This document shows, piece after piece, positions 5,825 to 12,885 of a DNA stretch of 20,169 nt (the stretch's first letter is position 1; the number at the start of each line of letters is the position of its first letter). The notes beneath the pieces were generated by a model, which did no database searches, was not told the DNA's origin, and saw nothing but the letters and a program-made list of their open reading frames with translations. The position numbers were made by a program, and so were the translations under genes. The DNA lies in contig CAYTXM010000008.1 in NCBI GenBank assembly GCA_964441595.1, forward strand, positions 1 through 20,169. Direction: 5' to 3'. This DNA is from DAOVIY01 sp964441595 (lineage in GTDB: Bacteria > Patescibacteriota > Minisyncoccia > UBA6257).

Positions 5825-6589
5825 ATGGCAAATACAGTTATAATAGTAACTATCATTCTTCTTTTATCTTCTATCAGGCAGATAAATCAGTATGAAAGGG
5901 GAGTTAGGTTTATGTTAGGCAAATATGCTGGTTTAATGAATCCTGGCTGGAGGATAATTCTGCCAATTATTCAGTCCTACAAGAAGGTAGATTTAAGAGT
6001 AAAAGCAGTAGACGTACCGAATCAAGAGGCGATTACAAAAGATAATATTTCAGTTAGCGTAAACGCAGTTATTTATTATAAAGTCAGAGAAGCTAATAAG
6101 GCGATTTTAGAAGTAGAGAATTTTTACTATGCTATCTCTCAATTAGCTCAAACAACAATGCGGAATGCTGTGGGGCAAGTAGATTTAGATGAACTTCTTT
6201 CTCAAAGAGATAGGGTTTCGGATAATATAAGAGATATTATTGATAAAGCCTCTGATCCTTGGGGGATTCAGGTTAATAATGTTGAATTAAAAGATATAAC
6301 CTTACCAGAAGAAATGAAAAGAGTAATTGGTAAACAAGCTGAAGCAGAAAGAGAAAAAAGGGCAATAATTATTAAAGCCGAGGGTGAAGTAATCGCCGCA
6401 AACAATATGGCTAAAGCTGCAAATGTATTGTCCGCAGCAAACGGAGCTCTTCATTTAAGAACCCTTCAATCAATTAATGATTTAAGCTCTGATCAGTCAA
6501 ATACTATTATTTTTGCCGTACCTTTAGAAGTTTTAAGATCTTTTGAAGGATTTGGTAAAAGCTTACTGAAAGGGGAACAAGGCAAATAA
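5825..6589 (+). CDS. SPFH/stomatin-like membrane protein (slipin)
   Basis: This 254-residue protein has one N-terminal membrane segment (about 4-17), then the SPFH/PHB domain: INQYERGVRFMLGKYAG, NPGWRIILPIIQSYKKVDLR and VPNQEAITKDNISVSVNAVIYYKV are classical stomatin signatures. A charged coiled-coil helix (EEMKRVIGKQAEAEREKRA...) follows, then the GALHLRTLQSI segment typical of prokaryotic slipins. Slipins oligomerise and organise membrane microdomains. They are usually paired with an NfeD protein that carries an OB fold; none is seen here. Instead a two-helix protein follows after 14 bases, probably in the same operon. Confidence 0.9.
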   Translation: MANTVIIVTIILLLSSIRQINQYERGVRFMLGKYAGLMNPGWRIILPIIQSYKKVDLRVKAVDVPNQEAITKDNISVSVNAVIYYKVREANKAILEVENFYYAISQLAQTTMRNAVGQVDLDELLSQRDRVSDNIRDIIDKASDPWGIQVNNVELKDITLPEEMKRVIGKQAEAEREKRAIIIKAEGEVIAANNMAKAANVLSAANGALHLRTLQSINDLSSDQSNTIIFAVPLEVLRSFEGFGKSLLKGEQGK

Positions 6590-6603
6590 TGTAATAAAAT
6601 AAT

Positions 6604-7035
6604 ATGAAAAGGTATACTTTGGCTAGGACAATTTATCTTTATATTTTTGCTTTACTTGGTTTAGTGCTTTTGATTATTGGTAGTGTCAATTTTCTTAATA
6701 TGGGACTTAAAGCTTTTATCTTTACTCAAGCTGATGAAGAAAGTAGGATTTTTAGTAAACAAATACCAATTCCTACAATTCCAAAGATTGAAAATATACA
6801 GCAAGATATAGAAGAAGGGAAAGACATTTGTTTTTCTGCAGAAGAGAAGATTAGCGTTGAGAGTTGGCTGGCTGATTATAATAATTGGAAGGAAAGTATG
6901 TCAGAATTTAACACAGTTACTTCACGGAGACATCGTGATGCGTCCATGAATTTATCCTTAATATTAATAGGTTTACCATTATACCTTTATCATTGGAAGA
7001 TTATTAAAAGGGAGACCGAGGAAAAAGAATCATAA
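6604..7035 (+). CDS. Small membrane protein with two helices, unknown function
   Basis: The 143-residue protein has membrane segments at about 12-38 and 114-128, separated by a hydrophilic region of about 75 residues that would be extracytoplasmic (acidic, one Cys, conserved-looking SRRHRDAS just before helix 2). No known enzyme motif is visible. It lies 14 bases downstream of the slipin gene, so co-expression is likely and it may be the slipin partner in place of NfeD. That is inference from position only. Confidence 0.65.
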   Translation: MKRYTLARTIYLYIFALLGLVLLIIGSVNFLNMGLKAFIFTQADEESRIFSKQIPIPTIPKIENIQQDIEEGKDICFSAEEKISVESWLADYNNWKESMSEFNTVTSRRHRDASMNLSLILIGLPLYLYHWKIIKRETEEKES

Positions 7036-7071
7036 AAAGATTAAGATTTTAAATACATTAAAAATACATAT

Positions 7072-8298
7072 ATGAAAAAAAATATAATTATTATCTTATC
7101 AATTTTATTTGTAATTTCTTTAGCAGTAAATCTATCATTTTTTAATCATTTTGAAAATGCTAAAAATGTAGAACCAGAAAATAAGCCTCGCGGGATAATG
7201 ATGTTAATTGAGTACAAAGATACAGATGGATTAGTTAATTTTGTTAATGAACTAAATTCAAGAGGAATATATTCTTTACTATCAGCATCGCCAGATTTTA
7301 TTGAAGAAAATTGTGATGTAATTAAAGAATTATTGAATTATAAGATGGATATAGTTAGTCAAAACCCAGAAGGATCTTTTTGGGATATTTCTTATGAAGA
7401 ACAATATCAAGCTATTAAAAATGCAAAAGACAAAATTGAAGCTTGTACTGGTAAACCATTAAAAGTAATTAGTTCAACATATTTTGCTTCAGATGAAAAT
7501 ACTGTTAAAGCGGCTGAGCAATTAGGAATTCCTTATGTTCTTGCTAGAGGGACAGCTGGTACGGAGGCGATTGTATTTAAACCAGAAGAGTACAATGTTA
7601 GAATTATTTCTGTTTCTAATATTCCATCAATAGAATTTGAATATGGAAGTCTTTGTGATTATAGCTACTGGGTGAGAGAAGGAACACCGGAGGACATGAG
7701 AAAACAATTAGTAGAATCATTGGGTAATAATAAAATTACCCCTGTTTCTCATACAAATATTGGAGGATTTAAAAAACAATGGAACGATATGTGGCTTCAT
7801 TTTTTTGATGAAACTGACATAGAGTGGCAATCTTTAGATGATTTTGCCTCAGAAGATATAATTTTACCAATGTGGCGTATTCCTCGTAATAAAAATACTC
7901 CGTATACTCCTCAGCAAAGACCTTTAATACCTTACGAAGAAGAAGAAGATGTAAATAATCCATGTCGAATAGGAGAAATTAGTTTATCTACGCAAAAAAA
8001 TAAAGAAGAAGAACTAGGTATTGGTAATAAAATTATAATGTTTCATAATGGGAAAGGTCCAATGTGCTTAGAAGCGGTAGATTTTCTTGACGATATTGAT
8101 TATTCTGTTGAGCAATTGCTGGATAATGAAGAAGGATTTCAACAAAGATTGGACGATATTAAAGGAAGTTTTAGTGAAAGTGAGGGAGTGTCAACATCAT
8201 TTGCCTATTTTCCAATAATTTTTATAAAAGATAAAGCTTACTCAGGATTTAATGACGAGATAAAGGATAAAATTCTATATAATATACTGACTGAATAA
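7072..8298 (+). CDS. Membrane-anchored polysaccharide-deacetylase-like protein with C-terminal thioredoxin-like domain
   Basis: Residues 4-24 form a signal anchor. Residues about 38-265 follow the NodB/polysaccharide deacetylase barrel in outline (GIMMLIEY, repeated beta-alpha units, GKPLKVISSTYFASDENT, AAEQLGIPYVLARG). The metal site is not evident: the TFDDG position reads IEYKD, and the H-x3-H position reads SQNPEG, so it may not be an active deacetylase. After a proline-rich linker, residues about 315-408 look like a thioredoxin/glutaredoxin fold: IIMFHNGKGPMCLEAVDFL has a single Cys332 at the active-site turn, and YFPIIFI supplies the cis-proline (Pro381). It has an ATG start, and 36 bases separate it from the gene upstream. 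It lies just ahead of an operon with a thioredoxin-CcdA fusion, which suggests a shared envelope redox context. Confidence 0.65.
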   Translation: MKKNIIIILSILFVISLAVNLSFFNHFENAKNVEPENKPRGIMMLIEYKDTDGLVNFVNELNSRGIYSLLSASPDFIEENCDVIKELLNYKMDIVSQNPEGSFWDISYEEQYQAIKNAKDKIEACTGKPLKVISSTYFASDENTVKAAEQLGIPYVLARGTAGTEAIVFKPEEYNVRIISVSNIPSIEFEYGSLCDYSYWVREGTPEDMRKQLVESLGNNKITPVSHTNIGGFKKQWNDMWLHFFDETDIEWQSLDDFASEDIILPMWRIPRNKNTPYTPQQRPLIPYEEEEDVNNPCRIGEISLSTQKNKEEELGIGNKIIMFHNGKGPMCLEAVDFLDDIDYSVEQLLDNEEGFQQRLDDIKGSFSESEGVSTSFAYFPIIFIKDKAYSGFNDEIKDKILYNILTE

Positions 8299-8315
8299 AT
8301 ACCATTTATTTTTTT

Positions 8316-8324
8316 TGTTAAAAT
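8316..8324 (+). promoter_or_regulatory. Possible extended -10 promoter of the membrane operon
   Basis: TGTTAAAAT, one mismatch from the extended -10, lies after a T-rich run in the 113-base gap between 8298 and 8412. The leader would be about 80 bases. Very AT-rich context makes this weak. Confidence 0.35.
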
Positions 8325-8411
8325 TAAAAAGTTATAGCTTGGTAGAGATTATCATTTTATTTTTTAATTAAAATTATCTTTTTATCAAATCAAAATAATT
8401 ATATATTAACA

Positions 8412-8654
8412 ATGATTAATTTAAATATTACAATTGGAATAATCGGCATGATATTTTTATTAATTGCATTTGCTTTAAATTTGTTCAAAAAAGTTACGCA
8501 AGATTCGTTTATTTATAATATCTTTAATATTATCGGCGCAGGGCTTTTAGCTTATTATGCGTATGCTTTAAACAGTATTCCTTTTTTAGTTCTGGAATCT
8601 ATTTGGATATTTTTTACAGTTTATAAATTAATATTTTCTAATAAAAGAAATTAA
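8412..8654 (+). CDS. CBU_0592-like small membrane protein
   Basis: The 80-residue protein has three hydrophobic segments (about 4-24, 34-52, 56-73). The spacing of IIGAGLLAYYAYALNSIPFLVLESIWIFFTVYKL matches the CBU_0592-like family (N-x-x-G-A, then P and L-E-x-x-W before a last helix). The function of that family is not established. It starts a tight operon: the next ATG is 4 bases after its stop. Confidence 0.7.
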   Translation: MINLNITIGIIGMIFLLIAFALNLFKKVTQDSFIYNIFNIIGAGLLAYYAYALNSIPFLVLESIWIFFTVYKLIFSNKRN

Positions 8655-8658
8655 AAAA

Positions 8659-10089
8659 ATGAACAAATTAATACCCATTCTATTTACGCTATTTTTGATA
8701 AGTAATTGCTTGTTGCCAACTGTTTTAGCAGAAGGCGAACAAAGTGTTTTCTGCGCTGTTTATTTTACAGGAGTTGGATGTTCGCATTGTGCTAAAACAG
8801 ATCCGATAGTTTTAGTCGATTTATTAAAGAAGTATCCTGATTTAATTATCATAGAATATGAAATTTACCAGCAACAAGTAAATGCGCCTTTACTTTATCA
8901 ATATGATTCTGAATATAATTCTGGTTTAGGCGTACCTTTAATAATATTCAATAAAAATGAATATTTTATTGGAGATGCTCCAATTTTAAAAAACGCAGAA
9001 AAAATAATTGATAAATTAAATTACAATAATTGTCCTTTAATAGATGGTTCTTCAGTTGATTTTAATAACCTTGATATAGTTTCTTTACAAGGACAACCAA
9101 AGATATGGAGAAATGAAAGAATCTTATTAAAAGTAAGCGATAGTAAAGATAATAAAATATTAAAAAAATTATTAACAACAAATAGTATCAATTCTGTTAT
9201 AAAAGGGATTAATTATAATATTATAGAGCCAAGTCCGATTCCGCTTTCTGGTAAGAAAATATATTTTGATAACGCTATTCAATTAGATGGTTGGATTTTT
9301 CAATGGAATGGGGAAAAGATAAATATAGGCACGCAACAAAATACTACATCTACAATTATAAATATATCTCAAGGAGCTAAAAATGACGGAAGAGAAAAAC
9401 TTGCTTTGACCAAAATTTTTTCTCTTGCAGTTGTTGATGCAATAAATCCTTGCGCTTTGGCTGTTTTAGCCTTAATGTTAATAGCGATTTTAACCTATAA
9501 TCCAAAGAAAAAAAGAAATATTTTATTAGCTGGACTTGCTTTTACCTGTTCAGTTTTTATTATGTACTTGTTCTATGGATTAGTTATCATAAAATCTTTT
9601 CAGCTTATTCAAGCGCTAACTAATGTTAGGATATTATTGTACAAAATTCTTGGTTTTGCCGCTATTATTTTAGGAGCTTTAAACATAAAAGATGCTTTAA
9701 AATATAAAGCTGGTAGTTTTTTAACGGAGATGCCACTTAGTATGAGGCCAAGAGTTAAAAAGATAATTTCAGGAATAACAAGTCCTAAAGGCGCTTTTGT
9801 TACCGGTCTTTTTGTAACTGTTTTTCTTTTGCCTTGCACGATAGGTCCTTATGTTATAGCAGGTGGCATTTTATCTACTTTAGAGTTAATTAAAACAATG
9901 CCTCTCTTACTTTTGTATAATTTTATTTTTGTTTTACCCATGGTAGTGATAACATTAATAGTGTATGTTGGTTTTGCAAAAATTGAAGATGTTAATGGGT
10001 GGAAAGATAAGAATATAAAATATTTGCACTTAATCACTGGCTTAATTATATTTGTTTTGGGATTAGCAATGGTGTTAGGATGGGTATAG
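8659..10089 (+). CDS. Thioredoxin-like domain fused to CcdA/DsbD-type transmembrane thiol carrier
   Basis: Residues 1-24 look like a signal peptide ending VLA. Residues about 29-120 form a thioredoxin-like domain with the active-site motif GCSHC (Cys41, Cys44) and the cis-Pro loop GVPLIIF at 91-97. A linker/beta region follows, then six membrane helices (about 250-280, 288-310, 325-345, 378-405, 411-440, 455-475). The CcdA/DsbD core has its two cysteines in DAINPCAL (Cys265) and LLPCTIGPY (Cys393). CcdA/DsbD proteins carry electrons from cytoplasmic thioredoxin across the membrane; here the external acceptor would be fused at the N-terminus. The 476-residue protein combines both parts in one chain. 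The half-size permease genes follow 21 bases later. The final substrate is unknown. Confidence 0.85.
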   Translation: MNKLIPILFTLFLISNCLLPTVLAEGEQSVFCAVYFTGVGCSHCAKTDPIVLVDLLKKYPDLIIIEYEIYQQQVNAPLLYQYDSEYNSGLGVPLIIFNKNEYFIGDAPILKNAEKIIDKLNYNNCPLIDGSSVDFNNLDIVSLQGQPKIWRNERILLKVSDSKDNKILKKLLTTNSINSVIKGINYNIIEPSPIPLSGKKIYFDNAIQLDGWIFQWNGEKINIGTQQNTTSTIINISQGAKNDGREKLALTKIFSLAVVDAINPCALAVLALMLIAILTYNPKKKRNILLAGLAFTCSVFIMYLFYGLVIIKSFQLIQALTNVRILLYKILGFAAIILGALNIKDALKYKAGSFLTEMPLSMRPRVKKIISGITSPKGAFVTGLFVTVFLLPCTIGPYVIAGGILSTLELIKTMPLLLLYNFIFVLPMVVITLIVYVGFAKIEDVNGWKDKNIKYLHLITGLIIFVLGLAMVLGWV

Positions 10090-10110
10090 ATAAAGGTTTC
10101 ATTTAGAAAA

Positions 10111-10521
10111 ATGAAAAAATCTATTATTAAAGCCAGCATATCTTTAGCAAAAGTTTTACCCTTAATTTTAGGGACAATTTTACTTGTTAGTTTATTAACA
10201 ACAATTGTACCTGAATCATTTTATACAAAATTTTTTAACAAAAATATCATTTTGGATTCTTTTATTGGTGGTATTATTGGCAGTATTTCTGCTGGTACCC
10301 CTATTATCAGTTATATTTTAGGAGGGGAAATGCTTAAACAGGGGATTAGTTTAATTGCAGTTACTGCTTTTTTGGTTGCATGGGTAACTGTAGGTTTTAT
10401 TCAACTTCCTGCAGAGTCTATCACTTTAGGAAAAAAATTTGCTATTTTACGTAATCTTAGCGCTTTTGCTTTATCAATAATTGTAGCTTTTGCTACGGTT
10501 TTAATATTAAATTTGGTATGA
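10111..10521 (+). CDS. Half-size permease A (YraQ/ArsP-like, PF03773-type repeat)
   Basis: The 136-residue protein has four hydrophobic segments. The central stretch GSISAGTPIISYILGGEMLKQG followed by AVTAFLVAWVTVGFIQLPAES resembles one repeat of the YraQ/ArsP permease family (glycine-rich loop, G at the helix break, then a polar helix with P-E/P-A-E). Full family members of about 300-350 residues carry two such repeats; this gene encodes only one. The CSCG-type cysteines of some YraQ proteins are absent. Its stop overlaps the start of the next gene by four bases (ATGA), so translation is probably coupled and the two halves likely assemble. The transported substrate is unknown. Confidence 0.65.
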   Translation: MKKSIIKASISLAKVLPLILGTILLVSLLTTIVPESFYTKFFNKNIILDSFIGGIIGSISAGTPIISYILGGEMLKQGISLIAVTAFLVAWVTVGFIQLPAESITLGKKFAILRNLSAFALSIIVAFATVLILNLV

Positions 10522-11024
10522 AATTGCGATTAAAACAAATTTCTAGAACTTGGTTTTTCTTCATATTTATGGTAATGCTTTATCTTCTTTTATTTTTTGT
10601 TAACCCAAGTTTATGTATATCCAGCTTAATTTTCTTTCGCCAGATTTTAATAAAGATTGTCCCCATATTTTTATTCGTTTGGTTCTCAATGGTAATAGCA
10701 AATTATTTTATTACTCCAAAATTCGTTTTTAAATATTTTGATAAAAAAGGTGTAAATAAATGGCTTTTTGCTGTTATAGGAGGAATTTTATCGGAGGGTC
10801 CAATTTATATGTGGTATCCTTTATTGGCAGACTTAAGAAAGAAAGGGTTTGACTATGGTTTTGTTGCTTGTTTTTTATATAACCGGGCTATCAAATTACC
10901 TATTTTGCCAGCCGCCATTTATTATTTTGGTTGGAAATATATTTTAATCTTAGCTCTAATTATGATTATTGCATCTATTAGTCAAGGTGTTATAATCAAT
11001 AAGCTAATAAAAGAAAAATTATAA
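10518..11024 (+). CDS. Half-size permease B (YraQ/ArsP-like, PF03773-type repeat)
   Basis: The 168-residue protein has about five hydrophobic segments. GGILSEGPIYMWYPLLADLRKKG followed by FLYNRAIKLPILPAAIYYFG parallels the loop and polar helix of half A (GSISAGTPIISYILGGEMLKQG), so it appears to be the partner repeat. Together the two total 304 residues, close to a complete two-repeat permease. The start ATG lies inside the stop of half A. The next gene begins 7 bases downstream. The call is from motif layout and context and needs a profile search. Confidence 0.62.
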   Translation: MKLRLKQISRTWFFFIFMVMLYLLLFFVNPSLCISSLIFFRQILIKIVPIFLFVWFSMVIANYFITPKFVFKYFDKKGVNKWLFAVIGGILSEGPIYMWYPLLADLRKKGFDYGFVACFLYNRAIKLPILPAAIYYFGWKYILILALIMIIASISQGVIINKLIKEKL

Positions 11025-11031
11025 AAATAAA

Positions 11032-11460
11032 ATGAAAAAATCTATAATATTAACATTCTGGGCGTTGATAGGGGTTTTCCTTTTGATAGCAGGTCAATTT
11101 TTTATTCCAGTAGTTAACGAATTATTCAGAGGATCTCTCATTTTTTTACTACCGTTCATTATTTTTTCTTTATTGGGTATTGCTTTAATATTTTTAACCC
11201 TAAAACAAAGAGTAATGGGAACGATCAAAAGATTTTTAATATTAACAGGAAGTTCAGCAACAGGATTTTTTGTTTTTATCTTTTTGCACAATATGTTTTA
11301 TGGTTTAGCTATTATGACTAATCAAATCCCTATATTAAGTTTTGTAATAGAGATTCTTCATATAGCATTTTTCATTATCGCAATTTTTGTTTGTCCTTTA
11401 GGATTTATGATTGGCGCTATAGGAAGCATTATAATATTTATCAAATCTGGTATAATTTGA
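11032..11460 (+). CDS. Four-helix membrane protein, unknown function
   Basis: The 142-residue protein has hydrophobic segments at about 5-25, 36-56, 68-92 and 103-138 and few charged residues (KQRVMGTIKR between helices 2 and 3). No cysteine pair or catalytic motif is evident. It is the last gene of the operon that begins at 8412. Its TGA stop (11458-11460) is inside the -35 box of the RRM-protein promoter. Confidence 0.65.
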   Translation: MKKSIILTFWALIGVFLLIAGQFFIPVVNELFRGSLIFLLPFIIFSLLGIALIFLTLKQRVMGTIKRFLILTGSSATGFFVFIFLHNMFYGLAIMTNQIPILSFVIEILHIAFFIIAIFVCPLGFMIGAIGSIIIFIKSGII

Positions 11461-11485
11461 CATATTGAGATATTGGATGTATACT
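11457..11485 (+). promoter_or_regulatory. Consensus -35/-10 promoter of the RRM gene
   Basis: TTGACA (11457-11462) and TATACT (11480-11485) are separated by exactly 17 bases, the best canonical promoter in the window. The -35 box overlaps the stop of the upstream gene. A start near 11492 gives a leader of about 38 bases containing TTAAG repeats (11501-11518). Confidence 0.75.
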
Positions 11486-11529
11486 TGAATTGGTCGTAAA
11501 TTAAGTTAAGTTAAGTAAAAGTTCAAAAG

Positions 11530-11790
11530 ATGAGTAACAAACTTTATGTAGGCAGTCTTTCCTATGATACTACTCAAGAGAGCTTAGAAAAATTATTTTC
11601 TGAAGCTGGAAAAGTAGAATCCGCAGCTGTTATCACAGATAAATTTTCTGGAAGATCAAAAGGTTTTGGTTTTGTAGAAATGTCATCTGAAGACGAAGCT
11701 AAGAAAGCCGTTGAAATGTTCAATGGCAAAGAATTAGACGGAAGAACTATCATAGTTGATGAAGCAAAGCCAATGAAGAAAAGTTTTTAA
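11530..11790 (+). CDS. RRM-type RNA-binding protein
   Basis: The 86-residue protein is almost only one RNA recognition motif. RNP2 is KLYVGSL (residues 4-10) and RNP1 is KGFGFVEM (about 44-51), with both aromatic RNA-contacting residues present. The fold order is beta-alpha-beta-beta-alpha-beta, followed by a short basic tail. Such single-RRM proteins in bacteria are often highly expressed, cold- or stress-linked, and bind RNA with low specificity. This is a monocistronic unit with a strong promoter and a clear terminator, consistent with high expression. Confidence 0.92.
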   Translation: MSNKLYVGSLSYDTTQESLEKLFSEAGKVESAAVITDKFSGRSKGFGFVEMSSEDEAKKAVEMFNGKELDGRTIIVDEAKPMKKSF

Positions 11791-11811
11791 TTAAATTTTC
11801 TTCTGAATACG

Positions 11812-11838
11812 AAAAGAGCCTGGAAGGGCTCTTTTTTT
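11812..11838 (+). terminator. Intrinsic terminator of the RRM gene
   Basis: AAAAGAGCCT (11812-11821) pairs with GGGCTCTTTT (11826-11835) with one G-U and a GGAA loop, followed by more T to 11838. Confidence 0.9.
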
Positions 11839-11850
11839 AAAATGAATATC

Positions 11851-11908
11851 TGTTATAATTATTTTAGTAAAAATAAATACGCGCTATAATTATTTTAGTA
11901 AAAATAAA
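11851..11908 (+). promoter_or_regulatory. Tandemly duplicated -10 promoter region
   Basis: Twenty-four identical bases beginning TATAATTATTTTAG occur at 11854-11877 and again at 11885-11908, a 31-base period. The first is preceded by TGT, giving the perfect extended -10 TGTTATAAT (11851-11859); the second by CGC. Both would drive the gene pair at 11919-12444. Confidence 0.6.
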
Positions 11909-11918
11909 ATTGTATAAG

Positions 11919-12125
11919 ATGAAAATATTAAAAATTTTAGGATTATCAATTTTTTGTTTATGTTTCTTGGTGCTAGCAGGATTTAGCACATATAAGTTTT
12001 TAGAAGATTCTACTATTCCTCTTGTAATAAAATGGGGGATAGTTGGTTTAATTTTAGGAATGATTATAATTATAATTTCTTTAATTATAGAACGAATCAA
12101 AGATAATAAAAATAATAAAATATAA
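11919..12125 (+). CDS. Small two-helix membrane protein, unknown function
   Basis: The protein has 68 residues from ATG 11919. A TTG nine bases upstream would add three residues but lies against the duplicated promoter, so the ATG is preferred. Membrane segments are at about 3-23 and 34-55, with a basic/Asn tail. It sits 7 bases before the YbjQ gene, probably as a bicistronic unit. No family is recognised. Confidence 0.55.
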   Translation: MKILKILGLSIFCLCFLVLAGFSTYKFLEDSTIPLVIKWGIVGLILGMIIIIISLIIERIKDNKNNKI

Positions 12126-12132
12126 TAAAAAT

Positions 12133-12444
12133 ATGATTATTGTTACTTCTGATCAAATTTTTGGTCGAGAGATTAAAAAAACTCTTGGCTTAGTAAAAGG
12201 TAACACTATTAGAGCTAAACATATAGGCAAAGACATTCTTGCTGGTCTAAGAAATATTGTTGGAGGGGAGATAAAAGAATATACCGAAGCACTTAATGAA
12301 GCGAGAGAAGAAGCTTTAAAGCGAATGGTGAAGAGTGCCGAGGAAATAGGCGCTGATGCAATTATTGGTGTGCGTTTTACAACCTCTGCAATTATGGCAG
12401 GATCAGCTGAACTTCTTGTTTATGGAACAGCAGTAAAATTTTAG
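12133..12444 (+). CDS. YbjQ/UPF0145 family protein
   Basis: The 103-residue protein matches the YbjQ family (putative heavy-metal-binding domain): start IIVTSDQIFGREIKKTLGLVKGNTIRA, central GLRNIVGGEIKEYTEALNEAREEAL, then EEIGADAIIGVRF and a C-terminal GTAVKF. These are the conserved landmarks of the family, which forms a pentamer in solved structures. The biochemical role is not settled, and no cysteines are present for metal binding. It is the second gene of a two-gene unit. Confidence 0.9.
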   Translation: MIIVTSDQIFGREIKKTLGLVKGNTIRAKHIGKDILAGLRNIVGGEIKEYTEALNEAREEALKRMVKSAEEIGADAIIGVRFTTSAIMAGSAELLVYGTAVKF

Positions 12445-12452
12445 AAGAGGAC

Positions 12453-12481
12453 TTGACTTTTAATAATTATGGGTATATACT
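12453..12481 (+). promoter_or_regulatory. -35/-10 promoter of the DUF5320-DUF134 unit
   Basis: TTGACT (12453-12458) and TATACT (12476-12481) have a 17-base spacer. A start near 12488 gives a leader of about 57 bases, with a possible 6-bp stem GATAGT/ACTATC. Confidence 0.7.
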
Positions 12482-12485
12482 CATA
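12468..12485 (+). promoter_or_regulatory. Palindromic operator candidate over the -10 box
   Basis: TATGGGTATATACTCATA is an 18-base inverted repeat with only one mismatched pair of positions (5 and 14), centred on and overlapping the -10 box. A dimeric regulator bound here would block the promoter. The DUF134 helix-turn-helix protein encoded downstream is the obvious candidate; this is inference from position. Confidence 0.5.
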
Positions 12486-12544
12486 GTAGATAGTTAGTAC
12501 AAAGGTCGGACTATCGTATAACTATAAATTTATAAATTAAAATT

Positions 12545-12808
12545 ATGCCAAGATTTGATGGAACTGGTCCTATGGGTTTTGGTCCTGGCACTGGCCGGGG
12601 CATGGGTCCATGCGGCGCTGGAATGGGATATGGAAGAGGTCGCGGTTTTGGTCGTGGATTTGGTAGGCCCTGGGGCTACAATTCACAGTACCCAACTCGT
12701 ATTACAAAAAAAGAAGAAACCGAGATGCTGAATGATGAAACCGAAGCCTTAAAAGAGGAATTGAAAGCGATACAAGAACGATTAGCCGAATTAAAGGATC
12801 AGAAATAA
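12545..12808 (+). CDS. DUF5320 glycine-rich protein
   Basis: The 87-residue protein begins MPRFDGTGPMGFGPGTGRGMGPCG, the signature of DUF5320, followed by a Gly/Arg/Phe-rich stretch to about residue 45 and then a charged helix that is probably a coiled coil (EETEMLNDETEALKEELKAIQERLAEL). One Cys (residue 23) lies in the conserved N-terminal motif. The family often neighbours DUF134 regulators and NifX/NifB-like or Mrp iron-sulfur proteins. Only DUF134 is present here. Its molecular role is unknown. Confidence 0.88.
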   Translation: MPRFDGTGPMGFGPGTGRGMGPCGAGMGYGRGRGFGRGFGRPWGYNSQYPTRITKKEETEMLNDETEALKEELKAIQERLAELKDQK

Positions 12809-12823
12809 AAGAAGGTTGATAAT

Positions 12824-12870
12824 CCAGCTCTTTCTGAAAAGAGAGAGCTGGTAAGGCCTTTATATATAAT
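12824..12870 (+). other. GNRA-capped hairpin and possible -10 between DUF5320 and DUF134
   Basis: CCAGCTCTTTCT (12824-12835) pairs with AGAGAGAGCTGG (12840-12851) over twelve pairs with one G-U, around a GAAA tetraloop. No T run follows, so it is not a standard terminator; it could stabilise or attenuate the mRNA. TATAAT at 12865-12870, 15 bases before the DUF134 ATG, might be a secondary promoter. Confidence 0.6.
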
Positions 12871-12885
12871 ATTAATAATTTTATT

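Noticed and set aside
9609..10139. Minus-strand open frames opposite the CcdA fusion
   Set aside because: They lie wholly opposite a gene with clear domains and show no motif; their composition is that of an antisense reading.
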